Shown: in pieces, positions 37,323 through 49,201 of the stretch
Position numbering within the stretch: position 1 is the stretch's first letter
How the letters are laid out: each line of letters opens with the position of its first letter
NCBI GenBank assembly: GCA_014871385.1
Contig: CM026422.1
Span: 11,284,718-11,348,717 of the forward strand
DNA from: Ceratodon purpureus
Lineage: Eukaryota; Streptophyta; Bryopsida; Pseudoditrichales; Ditrichaceae
Reading direction: 5' to 3'
DNA length: 64,000 nt
Made by a program: the position numbers and the translations under genes
Notes under the pieces: generated by a model
What the model saw: the letters and a program-made list of their open reading frames with translations, nothing else
What the model was told of the DNA's origin: nothing
Database searches by the model: none

Positions 37323-39198
37323 ATTCCGTCCAGGCATCCCAGGCGTTGTTGCGGGGGAGGGGCGTTCGTTTGACTGTTGCCCGCTCGTGACTGCCTGCTG
37401 TCACGTCACGTACCACTCCGGTACCTTGCTCTTGCTCGAGTGCTCTTCTCGCGTTGCTCGTTTCGTGCGGGCGTTGAAGTGGTATTAGGGTACGTGGTGC
37501 GAGCGCCTTTGGGCCATCGGGTGGGGCGGTTTGCAATTTGTGCAAATGTTGTCAATTTTGTGTTCGTGTGTAGATTGTAATGGGTGTGATCGTGACGGAG
37601 GACTTGCATTGCCTGGGAGTTTTTGATTGCTTTAGGTCTGGGGGGGTCCGGAGCATAGCGGTTTGCGTGGTGAGAGTAGTGGTGTGCAGTGGGGGTGTTT
37701 GGATGTAACGCGGGGAGAATGCCAATTTCATGGATATTATTTTGAGGGAGTGTGATTTTTGATTTTTGATTTTTGACTGCACCATGGTTTCGTGCCTCCA
37801 TGAGGAATTTGTTTGCGTTGCTTGGAAGTCAGGTGTTGGGTCATGAGGTTTGAGTTTTCAGGCTTTTTTTTTTTATTCTGTTATGTGGATCTCTGGAACA
37901 CAACTTCACCCGTGCTTATGTTATTGCTGCGACGTGCATCTCGATTGTGGGTAGGTCGGAGAGCGCTGGTGAGGGTGTTAGTGTGTTCCTCCGTGAGCGC
38001 ATCCACGGTAGCTCGTTGATAGTTTCTGCGTGCGTCATTCGTTTCAGGTGCCGAAATCGCAGGGGGGACTTAGGGTTATCTGCTGGTGCCTGGCTGTAGT
38101 TGTCAATAAGGAAGCCCGCGGGCGGGGGATATTTAGCGCTCTAGCGACCTTGGTGAGTTGTTGAGATTTTCTACTGCTGCTCGCTAGTGTCGTTCCCATG
38201 CTTCTTCTGATTCCAGAATTGTTGTGGAGGAATGACTAGGCAGCTGACAGCAGATGTGGGCTTCCTGCAAGGGCTAGGAGATGGGGCAGGAGTTGTTCGT
38301 CTGGGTTTTGAACATCTTGTTTTTTGCCTTGTAGATTTCCATGGCCTTCTCGATCCCTTGGGTGGTTCTGTAGACTCCGGGCAGCTTGGCAGTGTCGTCA
38401 TCGAGTCGTCCAGGTTAATCTCTCTGAGTGGCCGGTTTGGAAGTGGATACGTAACATAATCCTGTCTCTACGTTTTTACAATGCTGTAGCTATCGACTTC
38501 TCCGTGGTTCACTGTCGCATTGATGCAACGTTGTGGCTAGCTTCTGTGTTGGGTGTTGTAGTCTTTAGGCCCTTTTCCTGCAATGTTGTTCTAGCTCCTC
38601 TGACTGGTCTCTGGAAGCTTTTTATTTGTGCTATCCTTTTTCTCTATGTCCTGCCAACAATAGTCATTTCATGTATTTATATTGGTGCAATCTTTGGGGT
38701 GTTAGTGCGACCACTCAGCAGATTTCGAAAGACCATATCTCCTCTGTCATCTCTCCTCTCTCTCAAGCAGATACATTATGAGGCATCCTATCAGGCATTT
38801 GCAAGGTGGGACCGTGTCTGGTGTATGTCCTCTCGGTCTGTGGTGAATTTAGGATGTACTTTCCGTTCCTCTCTTTTTCTTCTTGTAAAGTGTGTGATCA
38901 TGGTCCTTCCTTTTTGCGATATTGTTTAGAGAATGGGAGTGCTGTGTGAGGTTTTCGAAAGCGTAGCCGTGGGGATGTGAGGAGTTTGGAAATTTCCTTG
39001 GGGTTGAAGATCAGCGTGGTCGGTCTCATGATGTACTGCTCGAAATGACTCAATCTACCGTAGGGAACATCGGCTTGTCTTGATATATGCAGACAGGCTA
39101 ACACAGCATTGGTAATTATTTACGCTTGGATGCTGTGTGATATGAGTCTGATGATGCGTAGCGTTGTTTCGTGTGCAGCGCCGGTTGAGAACGTCAAG
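37323..39198 (+). promoter_or_regulatory. PTB leader region (5' UTR exon(s) and long intron)
   Basis: The first coding exon starts after an acceptor 'gtgtgcag' at 39171-39178 with 20 nt of untranslated sequence before the ATG, so at least one non-coding exon and a long leader intron must lie in this T/G-rich stretch. A 201-codon open frame (38324-38929) with hydrophobic segments lies inside; see the findings. Confidence 0.5.
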
Positions 39199-42100
39199 AT
39201 GACTGAACCTTCAAAAGTGCTTCACATTCGAAATGTGGGTCAGGAAATATCAGAGGTGCGCATTCACGGTTTTACTGTACGCATATCTGGAGGTTTTGAA
39301 TTCGCAGGACTGCAGTATTGATTATGGGGGCCATGGTCCAGGGTTTAGTGGCTCATGCGCAATAGTTGTGTAATGAAGCAGGAGTAAGTGGGAACGAGAT
39401 ATGTTAATTTATCGCACCAATTGCGCATTAGTTGATTTCCTGCACCCGAGTGACGGCTTTAGCGTTATAGGTTTGAAGTGCTGCATGCAGTTTCGGTGGG
39501 AACTCTTCATGGAATATTTATTTGCTTAGACAGCGGTAAAAGAAGAGAGAGAGAAGCATACCCTGTTGAGCCATGAGTTTAGTGATGCTGCATTCATGGT
39601 ATGAGGGATGATGAATATTTTCACGGTCATTGAATTATTCACCTGTCCCTATAAACGAAGTCATAGATTTCTTCTCCATCGTTACAAGGAAGTTTTCTCT
39701 ACCTTTAGTCTTGGATTTGTAGTACTATTAACGGCGTTGCAAGCAGCTTTGTTTCACGGCGCATATGAGTGCTTCTTCTTCAAAGTTTGTTTCCACGATA
39801 TTGTCGACGTCATAAGTCATGCGAACCTATTAACCGTGCTCCCGTGAGGAGACTGAATGACCTGTTATAAACTCTTGGGAATGCGTGTTTTATGCTGCCA
39901 GCCTTGGTTTACTGTCACTGTCAGGCTTCTCTACAAGAAGCTTTATAGGGCAACTTCCGAGCTCTTATTCCTCACTTCATAAACTTATAGCTTCTTATTT
40001 TCATATTTGGTTGGTTGTTGTCCAGCATGACCTTCTGCAGCTCGCCCAGTCGTTCGGAGTGGTGCAGAAAGTGGTTATGTTGCGCGCAAAGAATCAGGTA
40101 TGTGCTGACAGTTGGGAATTTGAAGTTGCAACTTGCTATTCAGTGTCCTCTGTGGGTGTGATGATTACCTAAGTATGAACTGAGCAGCTTAGGCTGTATC
40201 GTGATCATGGTGCTCGGGTTGCTCATCGTTTGGCTTGGATTTTGGGTTTGCAGGCTTTGTTGCAGATGCAGGACATTCCATCTGCTATCAGTGTGATGCA
40301 GTATTACACGACGGTGCAACCCAGCGTGCGGTAAGCTGTGGAACTGGTGGAGCAAGACGTTGGTTGTGCAGCGTCGGGCAGCTGGGTGCAAGCGACTCAT
40401 GTGACGTGTTCTGATTGCGTCCGTATTGGTTGTTGATGAGGATGTGCAGGGGCAGGAACGTGTACATGCAGTTCTCTTCACATCAGGAACTAACTACCCC
40501 AGACCAGAATGGGCAGATGAGGCGGTTATCTGCAGAGCAGGTCAGGGTTTGATGTCCAAGGTCCCTGCGCTTAGAGTACATTCGTGGTGATGTTTGTGTG
40601 TGGTTCGTGAGTCATGATCTTCCCTGGACGCAGAGCTTGGCCTCTGTTTTGCTTGGCTTTCTTCTCTTGCTTCTCTCACTTCTTTTCCTTCTTCCTACTT
40701 CCCATGCCGGGGAAATGTTGGACTTGTCTCTGCTTTGCTATTCTCCAGGAACTGCTGCCCAATCGAATTCTTTTAATTACCATACACAACCCGCTCTATC
40801 CTATCACCGTGGATGTGCTGCACCAAGTGTTTTCCCCTCATGGCTTTGTCGAGAAGATCGTCACCTTCCAAAAGTCAGCTGGTCAGCTTCTCTTCTGTCT
40901 ACTATCTTCCTTCCTCTCTCTTTCTCTCTCTTTCTCTCACTCTGTCTATATAGCCTTCTTTTTTCTTTTTTTCTCTTTTTTTTCTTCGATGTTCTTCTCC
41001 TCCTTGGAACCTGTGCCTGTTGCGAGGTTTATCCGGTCGTAAATATGGGGCTGTAACAGTGCATGATAAAATGTTAAGTGGGCAGCTTCGTATTGGGCGT
41101 ACTTTGATTGATGAGGGCGACAGCTGATGATGGGGATGCCGCAGTGTGTCGATTGGTTGCAAAAGTTAGAGACTGGACGGCGTGCGGAATAAGCCGTTGG
41201 GCGTTTAGGCGATAAGTACGGAGTTCGTGTAAGAGAGGGTTGTAAAAGGAGGTCGAGTAACGGTTTATGGGAGATAACTGTGTCGTTTACTGTTTCCTCT
41301 GTTTCTTCTAATGGGCTTTAGTGTTGCGAAATGAGCAATCAGACATATTTCTGTGGTGTAGCAGTGGTTCCAATGGGTGTGACCAACTGGTGTGACATTG
41401 CGTAAATGGGTGCAGGTCTTCAAGCTTTGCTGCAATACGCATCGCAGCTGAGTGCGACGCAAGCGAGGAACACGCTGCAAGTAGGTGGTGTGGTTGTGTT
41501 GCGTGGTGCTTGTTTGAGATGTAGCATCATCTGTGGGCGATGCCTGAGAGGAGGAGATTTGTTTTGATGAGAGGTGGTTTTGATGTGCAGAGCCGGAATA
41601 TCTACGATGGATGCTGTACACTAGACATCCAGTTTTCCAAGTAAGCGTCTTCCAGCATGCTGTTATTTGATTTGTGCAATCCCATGTTACGAAGAAGGAA
41701 CGAGTCTCTGGAAGGAGTGGGTTGGAAGCGAACAAGGGGGTATCTTGGTGTGGTGGGCTAGAGAGTGTGCTGAAGCAGTGGTTTGATGATGTGCAGCCTT
41801 CAGGAGTTGCAGGTGAACTACAACAACGAACGGACGAGGTACGTTCAATGGTTGCACTGTAGCAGTGCAGTCGTGACGGTCGAACGGGTTCACAGGGGCC
41901 GTGTGTGGCGTTACCCAGTGAATCGATACATGTCCGACTAGAGCTGTAGATGCAGAGAGATAGTTGTGCGGATTCTTATTATACGGTTATAGATTCTGGG
42001 TTGGTGAGTAGGCGTGTAGTGTACGATGGTGGCGTTCGACTGTCCAGCTGACTGCGATGTTCCGAAATGCCGCGGTACTGGGTGGATTGCCGTGATGGGT

Positions 42101-43703
42101 AGGCTGAAGGTTTTCGTGATTGCAGGGATTTCACGAATGCAGCGTTGCCCTCAGAACAGTCGAGACCAGGGAATCCTGGCAATAACATTATGGTAAGTTG
42201 TGTGGGTCCAAGTTGCGTTTGATGTGTAAGGCGCGGTTTGTGGTGAATGAATCTGGAGAGAAGAGATGGTAGCGAGTGACGAAGTTTGTTAGTCGTGTTG
42301 AAGGCGGTGCGTAGTCGTGTTGACTCTGAGGCAGCGCAATCCCGGAGACACGATGACTGAGCATGCCGGAGGTCTATTTGTGTGCATGATAGTTGTGATG
42401 GGCATTGGTGGACGGTGGGAATTACGTGTCTAACAGGGGGGTTGGCTTGGTGCAGTCTTCACTTTTTGGGGAGGGTGGCAATATCTACAACATGCAGCCG
42501 GGCGGACCAAGGCCTGGTATGCACGGAGGACTTTGTAGTGGGGTGGCTGGGGGAGTGTGAGTAGTGTGGGTGGTATTGTGTTTTCAGGGTCTGAGACGGG
42601 TATGAGTTGGATTGTGAAGCAGGAGGGTATCAGCAGACAGGAGGGCATCCCCCACTTGGCATGAATTCTTACCAGGTAGGCGGTGTTGGATGTTGGGGCG
42701 GACGGTCATGCGGTTTGTTTGTTTTATGTTGGTCGGTATTGCGTGTAGGGGACGATGAGTACCCGCGAATGGGCGAGTGATTTGGTATGAGTATTGACGT
42801 GTGCAGGTCCCAATGGGTGGGGCATCTGCGGCGGCCGCGGCGTTTGGTGGCGTGCTTCCTCCGGGTATCACAGGCACCAACGACAGGAGCACACTTCTGG
42901 TGTCGAATCTAGTGCCAGAGGTGGGTTTGGGAATGTGATTGAGGTGATGGACTTGGTAGCTGGGCTGTGGTGGGCATTTGAGAAGTGGGCGTTAGAGGCA
43001 AGTTTGTGGGGTTGTACTTGAAAGTGATTTTGAGAGGTTGCGGTGATTTTGATTGTGTCGGCAGAAAATCGATGCGGACAAGTTGTTCAACTTGTTCTCG
43101 AACTATGGGAACATTGTGCGCATCAAGATTCTTCACAACAAGCCTGACCATGCGCTGATCCAGATGGGGGATGGATTTCAAGCAGAGCTGGCTTTCAACT
43201 ACCTGAAGGTGTGTGGGGTTGATGTGTGAGATTTGAATTGCGGGCCTTTGCAGGCGGTTTTGGGGAGTGATGTGCGGTGGGGCGAATCTGAGGGGCTGTG
43301 GGGAATTGTGCAGGGTGTAACGCTATTCGGGAAGCGGATGGACGTGAACTTCTCGAAGCATGCGCAGATCAACCCATCGCCGGACACGTCGGACTTCTCG
43401 TCTTCTCCTCTGAATCGGTTCAACCGCAACGCTGCGAAGAACTACCGGTACTGTTGCGCACCGACGAAGATGATTCATGTGTCGAGCCTGCCGGCAGATA
43501 TTGCGGTGGACGAGATCAGGGATCACCTTTCGGGGCATGGTACGGTGGTGAATGCGAAGGTGTTCGAGTCGAACGGGAAGAAGCAGGCGTTGGTGCATTT
43601 CGAGAGCGAGGAACAAGCGACAGAGGCGCTGGTGTGCAAGCACGCCAGCCAAGTGCAGAACAACACGATCCGGCTGGCATTCTCGAAGCTGGCTTCTGTG
43701 TAG
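39199..43703 (+). CDS. PTBP3: Polypyrimidine tract-binding protein homolog 3
   Basis: RNA-binding splicing regulator of the plant PTB3 type. Coding exons: 39199-39255, 40026-40097, 40254-40330, 40450-40540, 40749-40881, 41416-41480, 41591-41640, 41797-41838, 42126-42192, 42456-42516, 42623-42675, 42807-42920, 43065-43208 and 43314-43703; 1,416 nt, 471 aa. It begins MTEPSKVLHIRNVG, the RNP2 strand of RRM1. RRM2 contains NRILLITIHNPLYPIT and FSPHGFVEKIVTFQK. A Gly/Ala linker (GGASAAAAAFGGVLPPG) leads to RRM3 (STLLVSNLV, KLFNLFSNYGNIVRIKIL). RRM4 has MIHVSSLPAD and FESNGKKQALVHF. These match the plant PTB3 family as remembered, in order and size. The last exon carries RRM4 whole. Likely nuclear and cytoplasmic, controlling alternative splicing including its own. 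Confidence 0.95.
40656..40703 (+). promoter_or_regulatory. CU-rich tract upstream of the 133-nt PTB exon
   Basis: The intron before exon 40749-40881 carries an almost pure pyrimidine run (tttcttctcttgcttctctc and following), rich in UCUU and CUCUC, the triplets and tetramers bound by PTB RRMs. It ends about 45 nt before the splice acceptor. Confidence 0.6.
40886..41007 (+). promoter_or_regulatory. CU-rich tract downstream of the 133-nt PTB exon
   Basis: About 120 nt, starting 5 nt after the donor, made almost entirely of C and U with dozens of UCUC, UCUU and CUUC words. The other introns of this gene are T/G-rich instead, so the tract is specific to this exon. A candidate autoregulatory binding platform. 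Confidence 0.65.
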
Positions 43704-46114
43704 GTGTATTTTAGGAGTGTAGGAAGGTATGTAGCACCGGAGCGTTGGCCACAATTTTGTAGCTTGGAAGAGTATCTACGAGAATCGGTTACAGTCTGTT
43801 GTTTTAATTTAATGGCATATAATTATTGGATGCACACAGGAGTGGTCAAAGGGGACGGTGTGTTCCGTCTTTTTTGCCCGAGGAAATGGTTGTGTTGAGA
43901 ATGGGAGGGTTTCCGTGGTGCTGGATGTGAGTTATGAGTGCTGTTGAGATGATGATGGTTTGGTGGTGCATTGATTGGACGGTATATTCTGGCGGTAAGG
44001 TGTTTGAGTGGGTGGTTTTAGTTATTGGAGAGAAGCGAGTTGGGCGTTGTTGCTGTGGATTTTAGTATGTAGGTGTTTTGGTGGCTTCAGTTGCGGAATG
44101 CTGCAGTCATGCGGTTATCCCTGTTCTTTTTGGTTCCTATTAGTTGTGGAGAACGTTGAAGTGGTTGGAATGCAGGTTTCGTGGCCATCGATATTAGAGT
44201 ATTCGTGAGTATTCTTGAGCCCTCTCTCATTCATTCCTATTCTCTTCTATGTTATTCTATTCTTCGCATGCGGCCAAATGGCGCACTGGGCTCTCTTAGA
44301 AGCTGTCACTGATGCTACAAAGATCCCGGTCCTTCATTATTCCTCGTCCACGCTGTTCCTTGCCTCGCTCGCATGGCAGATCGTTTATACTCGGTCCTGC
44401 ATGATCCTGGGCCCTCCCATTCCCCAGTGTGCCTGTGACTCTGCCCTGAGGCTGTGAACACACCCCGCACGACAACCCTCCCACCGATGCATTCTGTCCG
44501 TATGTTGGTATTTTGAACAAACAGGTTTACTCCTGCATCTATTTCCAAACTAATCTATATAACATGTCGGTGCAAGCGATATCTCTCACAAGCGTGAGTT
44601 TTCTTTTATATTAGTCTAAAGTGCTTCAATTTAAATAAAACTTCAAGTGTTACATCTCCAATTGCCAAATGATTTTAATGACACATGCTAAGTTAAACGC
44701 TTATTTAACCCTTTCTCAATTTCTTGGATATTGTAATGAGTGTATGTCTTACATTCATCTACTCCAATACAAGACTCAGTAAATTGTATCGCTGCAACCC
44801 ATGGAACCAACAAGTTTACCCTACAGATGGAATCATGACTCACAGCAACAATCTCAACATGAGCAGCTCATAGTGGTGCTCACTAAAAGATAACAATGCT
44901 CAGTGTCTCGGGGGAGTACTCCCTCATTTTGAATTCGGGATGAGAGCACTGTACATGAGATAATATACACATTAACAGGAACGGTGCAACAGAAATTAGC
45001 CATCAGTGTCACTGCCAGGTGATAACACCCACAAAGTCTATCGTCACAGGGAAACAACGTCGTCGAGCAAGTGAAGAAGGGTTGGTTACTTATATTCAAC
45101 ACTCCTCAAACCCTGATATAGTACATTCTTGCAGACAAGACCAAAACAAACGAATTGCGTATTTCCAGTTCAAATTGTGACTACGTCAGTACTGGATGTG
45201 GTGTTTTTCAAGTTGCAAAAATCAGTGCCTGGAAAGGGAGGGTGACTATGAACTCTAGCAACAGGAGGCCTGAGAAATTCCATCTCATCCACCATGAACA
45301 TGCATGCAATGCCAAATCACCGGGGGCTGTCGAAGCCGCCATCAAGGTATTTCTCATGTAGCGACGACAAGGTTCGCAAATGATTACAAGACGGTCATTT
45401 CCCATTACATGACTATCACCATAACCAACCTCACAAACAAGTTACAACAAACTAACTCCGAGTACGAATCTGCCCAAGGCCTCCTCCGCGATGTCGTCGA
45501 CGGCAGATCAGTGTTGATAAGACCTACAATATTCCCGATCGATGCTTGGCTGTGACGCCGTGTGTGAGACCCTTGTGACATCGATCATGTTCCGAAGCGA
45601 TACTATTAACAGGCTAGTTTCCACATTTTTATATTATCCTGGACTTCCTCCATTCACACGCCGTCCTCATGTACTTTAGAGGCTGCCGCGGCTGAGCTAG
45701 TTTCAGCTCCCGAGATGATTATGGTTGGTAATGCGCTTGCGAGTATGTAAGGTAGCATGTCAAATTATCGCTAAATTGGCAGATGAAACCATAGCTTTCG
45801 CAGGTGAATTCTCTTTTGAAGTGGGCGGAATTACAGTATGCAATAACGCCTTCTAAGTTTAGAAAAAATATAATTACATAGAGGTGAATGAGCTTAAGAT
45901 ACAATTTTAGGGGCTTTGATATTAGATTAGTGTTTTACCCTTGGTGTTGTTTACTTGGCTCTATATAAACTAGGTAGAACTGTGTTTATGAGAAATTAAA
46001 ATGGTAAAAGAATTGTTAATTATAGTTTTTGATGAGTCATTTTAATATGCCATTAGTACTCTTTATAAATTATACCATGGTATGACTTATCCAAATCATT
46101 TATTCCTTTCCTTA
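43704..46114. other. PTB 3' flank and spacer, no further gene seen
   Basis: The first few hundred bases should be the PTB 3' UTR. An 80-codon hydrophobic frame (44215-44457) and several shorter ones have no recognisable motifs and are not called. Confidence 0.5.
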
Positions 46115-46560
46115 ACATGTGAGGCCCTTTACTTTTGGATTTTATTTTCTACTTTATTACACCCACAATCAAGGATTGAGAAGATTTGTCGGAATTCAAG
46201 TATTTTTTGTTTGATGTGAGATATTTTCATACTTCTGGATTGTTTTGTCAGACAATACTACCATGTAGCTAGTGTCTTGCTTGTGATTTCTTTAAAGAAG
46301 CGCACTATGTTACTAAAGTGGTGTTAATTTGGAACTAAAGAAGATTGTTTTGTCATACACTTTTATGCTATGAATTAAAGAGCATTTTGTAATTAATGTG
46401 GTTATTTAGTACTACAAAAGATAATAGACTTGTATTGATTTGATATGATTGAGATTGAGAATGGGCTAAGTTATGAGTGAATTCTAGCGAGAGGGTAATA
46501 AAAGTTGCCATGCAAAGGAATGTCGACCAATCCACCTTTGCGAGTAGGGAAGTTTTTTTC
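46115..46560 (+). repeat. Dispersed repeat family R2, copy 2
   Basis: Second copy of the 20455-20850 repeat. It has 'gtgaggccctttactttt', 'gattgagaagatttgtcg', 'tggattgttttgtca', 'attgagaatgggcta' and 'gagtagggaagttttttt' in the same order. It also contains an internal partial duplication around 'gattgttttgtca' (46238 and 46345). Confidence 0.75.
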
Positions 46561-48284
46561 AGTCTACATGTTAGAACTTAATGGAATATAAACTTGTTTA
46601 ACTTGTTTGATGATAGACTCTAATTTGTTAACATGCTTTAAAAAAATTGAAGAAGAAGAAGAGATTTAAGAAAGTGATGGGATTCATTAATTGCTTATAA
46701 TTTACAAAAGATTTTATAATATTTATTTTTGTCTATTGTAGACATCCTTGGCCTTCAAGTGTTTAGGGCATTTTTATAAATATAGATACCTTTAACAACA
46801 AGCCATAAGTAAATGCAAGCCCTTCTTGGCTACTACCGTTTAATATATAGAAACCCAAGATACCATTGCAATGGTAGATTTAAAATTTAATATATTGTGT
46901 ATTAATCCCAAGAGTTCTTTAAGACCCCATTATGGTCACACCACTTCTAGGCAAGCTATTAAGCTATTATAAGCTTAAACATTTTTGAAATCTTATAATA
47001 CTTTTAGTGCACATAGGTTTTACTGCAGCTTTCCAATGACACAATTTTCAAAGCATTTGTAGTTACAATATACAAGTTATGGATTTCAAACAAATCTACT
47101 CTATATCTTGGTAGCCGGTAACCAATCACAATCTCCTTATTTTAGCCCAAGTTGCCCATCATCCACAAGGATAGAAGTAGCAAGACCAAATTTAAAAGAG
47201 CGTGGACATTTGAAAAATAGTGGCTGATTGTTTTTTCATCCAGACACATAGATGACAGCTTTCATCCAATAATCATCTTTTATCTAACAAACGGTTTTCA
47301 TCTAGAGGGATTGTCTTCATTTCTACAAAGATTTCATCCAATTAGAAGTTGTCATCCATAATTTAGTTTGCATTCAAAATATATTTTCCATCCATAGAAA
47401 GTTTTACACTCAACCTTCAGTTTACATTCAAATTTAACATATCTCATCCAATTTTTGTCATATGGCGGCAAATCCATCGATAGGACCCACTATTACCAAA
47501 ATTGCCCATAGAAATTACAGAAAATTATACCATTTATAGTTCAAAAATTTCCATACATTTGGATTTTATTCCAATTTTGTTGAAATTTTTGGTGGTTCTT
47601 TTTTTCTGTTAATAAAAACATATCTACCATTGGGATTTCCAATTGGACATATTTAGATTATCCTTTTGCTAGTTTTAAATTCGGAGAACGTAAGGCATTT
47701 TCTGCACACCTCCATTGACAAAAACAAGGAATTTTTTCCCTTTTCCAAGTACACATAGGGCTCAAACTTTGTTGAGCATATACTTTACTTCCACACCTAT
47801 AGAATTTATGACTCTCCATTCATCAAATGTGTTTGTCAAGTATACTTTTCAAGCATTAAAAATTAGATATATATTGCTCAGGCAATGTCAAAAAAAACTT
47901 TTACAAGGGTTAAAGTCTTATAGTCTTTTAGTATATACAATGGATTGTGCTCTAATTTTATATATTCCTTTTTAGACAAGGAACGTACAAGATCGTACAA
48001 TTTTATATTCCATATTATATTCAAGTTTAGAAATTTTAATTTGCTACCTATAGGGGCCTACTTTTGGCCGCTTGGCTCCAAAAACACTAAAAAAATAAAG
48101 CACTTACAAATATTAATCAAAATCTCACCATCCAATTCCTTCAACAATCACATAATCTAATGCAAGCAATTTATTAATTTTTATCAGTTAAGACTATTTT
48201 ATTATGGTTAACAATTGAAGCATTAATTCTTCAATATGCAATGGCATTGTTGGTAGACACAATATTTTTCTTGCACACAACTAC
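46561..48284. other. AT-rich spacer with dispersed 'catcca' motifs
   Basis: No gene. Between 47235 and 47460 the words 'tttcatcca', 'gtcatcca', 'ttccatcca' and 'tttacattca' recur every 20-30 nt, probably a decayed short-unit array. Confidence 0.5.
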
Positions 48285-48430
48285 TCACTTTGTAATGCTA
48301 AAGCATTACATACCTTATACCTATTCAAACTAATCCTACATCCCTGCTCTTCACTTCGTAATATCAAATTACTACATACCACATACCTTCTCTTCACTTA
48401 GCAATATCAAATTACTACATACCACATCCT
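48285..48430. repeat. ~43-bp tandem repeat, 3 units
   Basis: 'tcttcacttcgtaatatcaa' plus 'attactacataccacat' occurs at 48348 and 48391, with a more degenerate unit before them. Confidence 0.8.
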
Positions 48431-48617
48431 CACTCATCAGTCTTCTAAGTTTCAAATCCAAATCAATTCCATACAAAAAACACTATTTTAAAACACATGA
48501 ACTTTGACTTAAATAGCATTATAAAACAAAATATAATTACACTACAAATCTTAAACACAATATCTAATTTCATTTGACCATTTTAATGGTTAGTGGTCAC
48601 TGATTGTCTTCACAAAA

Positions 48618-48950
48618 GGGAGGAATAGTTTTGTACCACTAACCTGAATGTGTGGTAGAAAGTTGACTTTGGAAAAAGAAAAGGAATGTGTTCTCTACCA
48701 CAAACCTATGTTCCATAGGCACACACTCAATGGTGGAACAAAGTTGCCTCTCAAAAAAGTAGTTCTATACCACTAATCTATGTTCCATGGGCACAGACTT
48801 AGTAGTAGAACAAAATTGCCACTCAAAAAGAGAGTAGTTCTATACCACTAATCTATGTTCTACGGGCACAAACTTAGTGGTGGACCAAAGTTGCCACTTA
48901 AAAAGGGAATAGTTCTACACCACTAACCTATGTTCCACGTTCAAAGACCG
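48618..48950. repeat. ~80-bp minisatellite, 4-5 units
   Basis: The unit includes 'agttctataccactaatcta', 'tgttccatgggcacagactt' and 'agtggtggaacaaagttgcc'. Inner units are well conserved and outer ones degenerate. It lies just downstream of the minus-strand Agenet gene. Confidence 0.85.
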
Positions 48951-49201
48951 AACCAAGGGAAAAATAGACACCTCCTTATGCCAATATTGTCTAAGGACCC
49001 TTTCCTTTTTTTGTTGAACTCTCCATCACTAAATTCATATTTCATGCCATACTACTAATCTTCTCAAAGAAATTGCAAGGAACTTTGCTTACTTGCTAAC
49101 CCCTAGCTCTGACACCATGAAAGACAAGAACAAAAAGGGTTGTTTACTTAGAGGGTTGTTCTAGCAACTTGAAAAGACTGAGGCCATGATTCCCCGGATC
49201 T

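Noticed and set aside
40598-41056. Overlapping hydrophobic frames of 142-152 codons within PTB
   Set aside because: They read through the CU-rich introns (Leu/Phe/Ser-rich); only the RRM2 exon inside them is real.
44215-44457. 80-codon hydrophobic frame downstream of PTB
   Set aside because: No motif, no splice partners and no homologue I recognise; chance frame in T/C-rich DNA.
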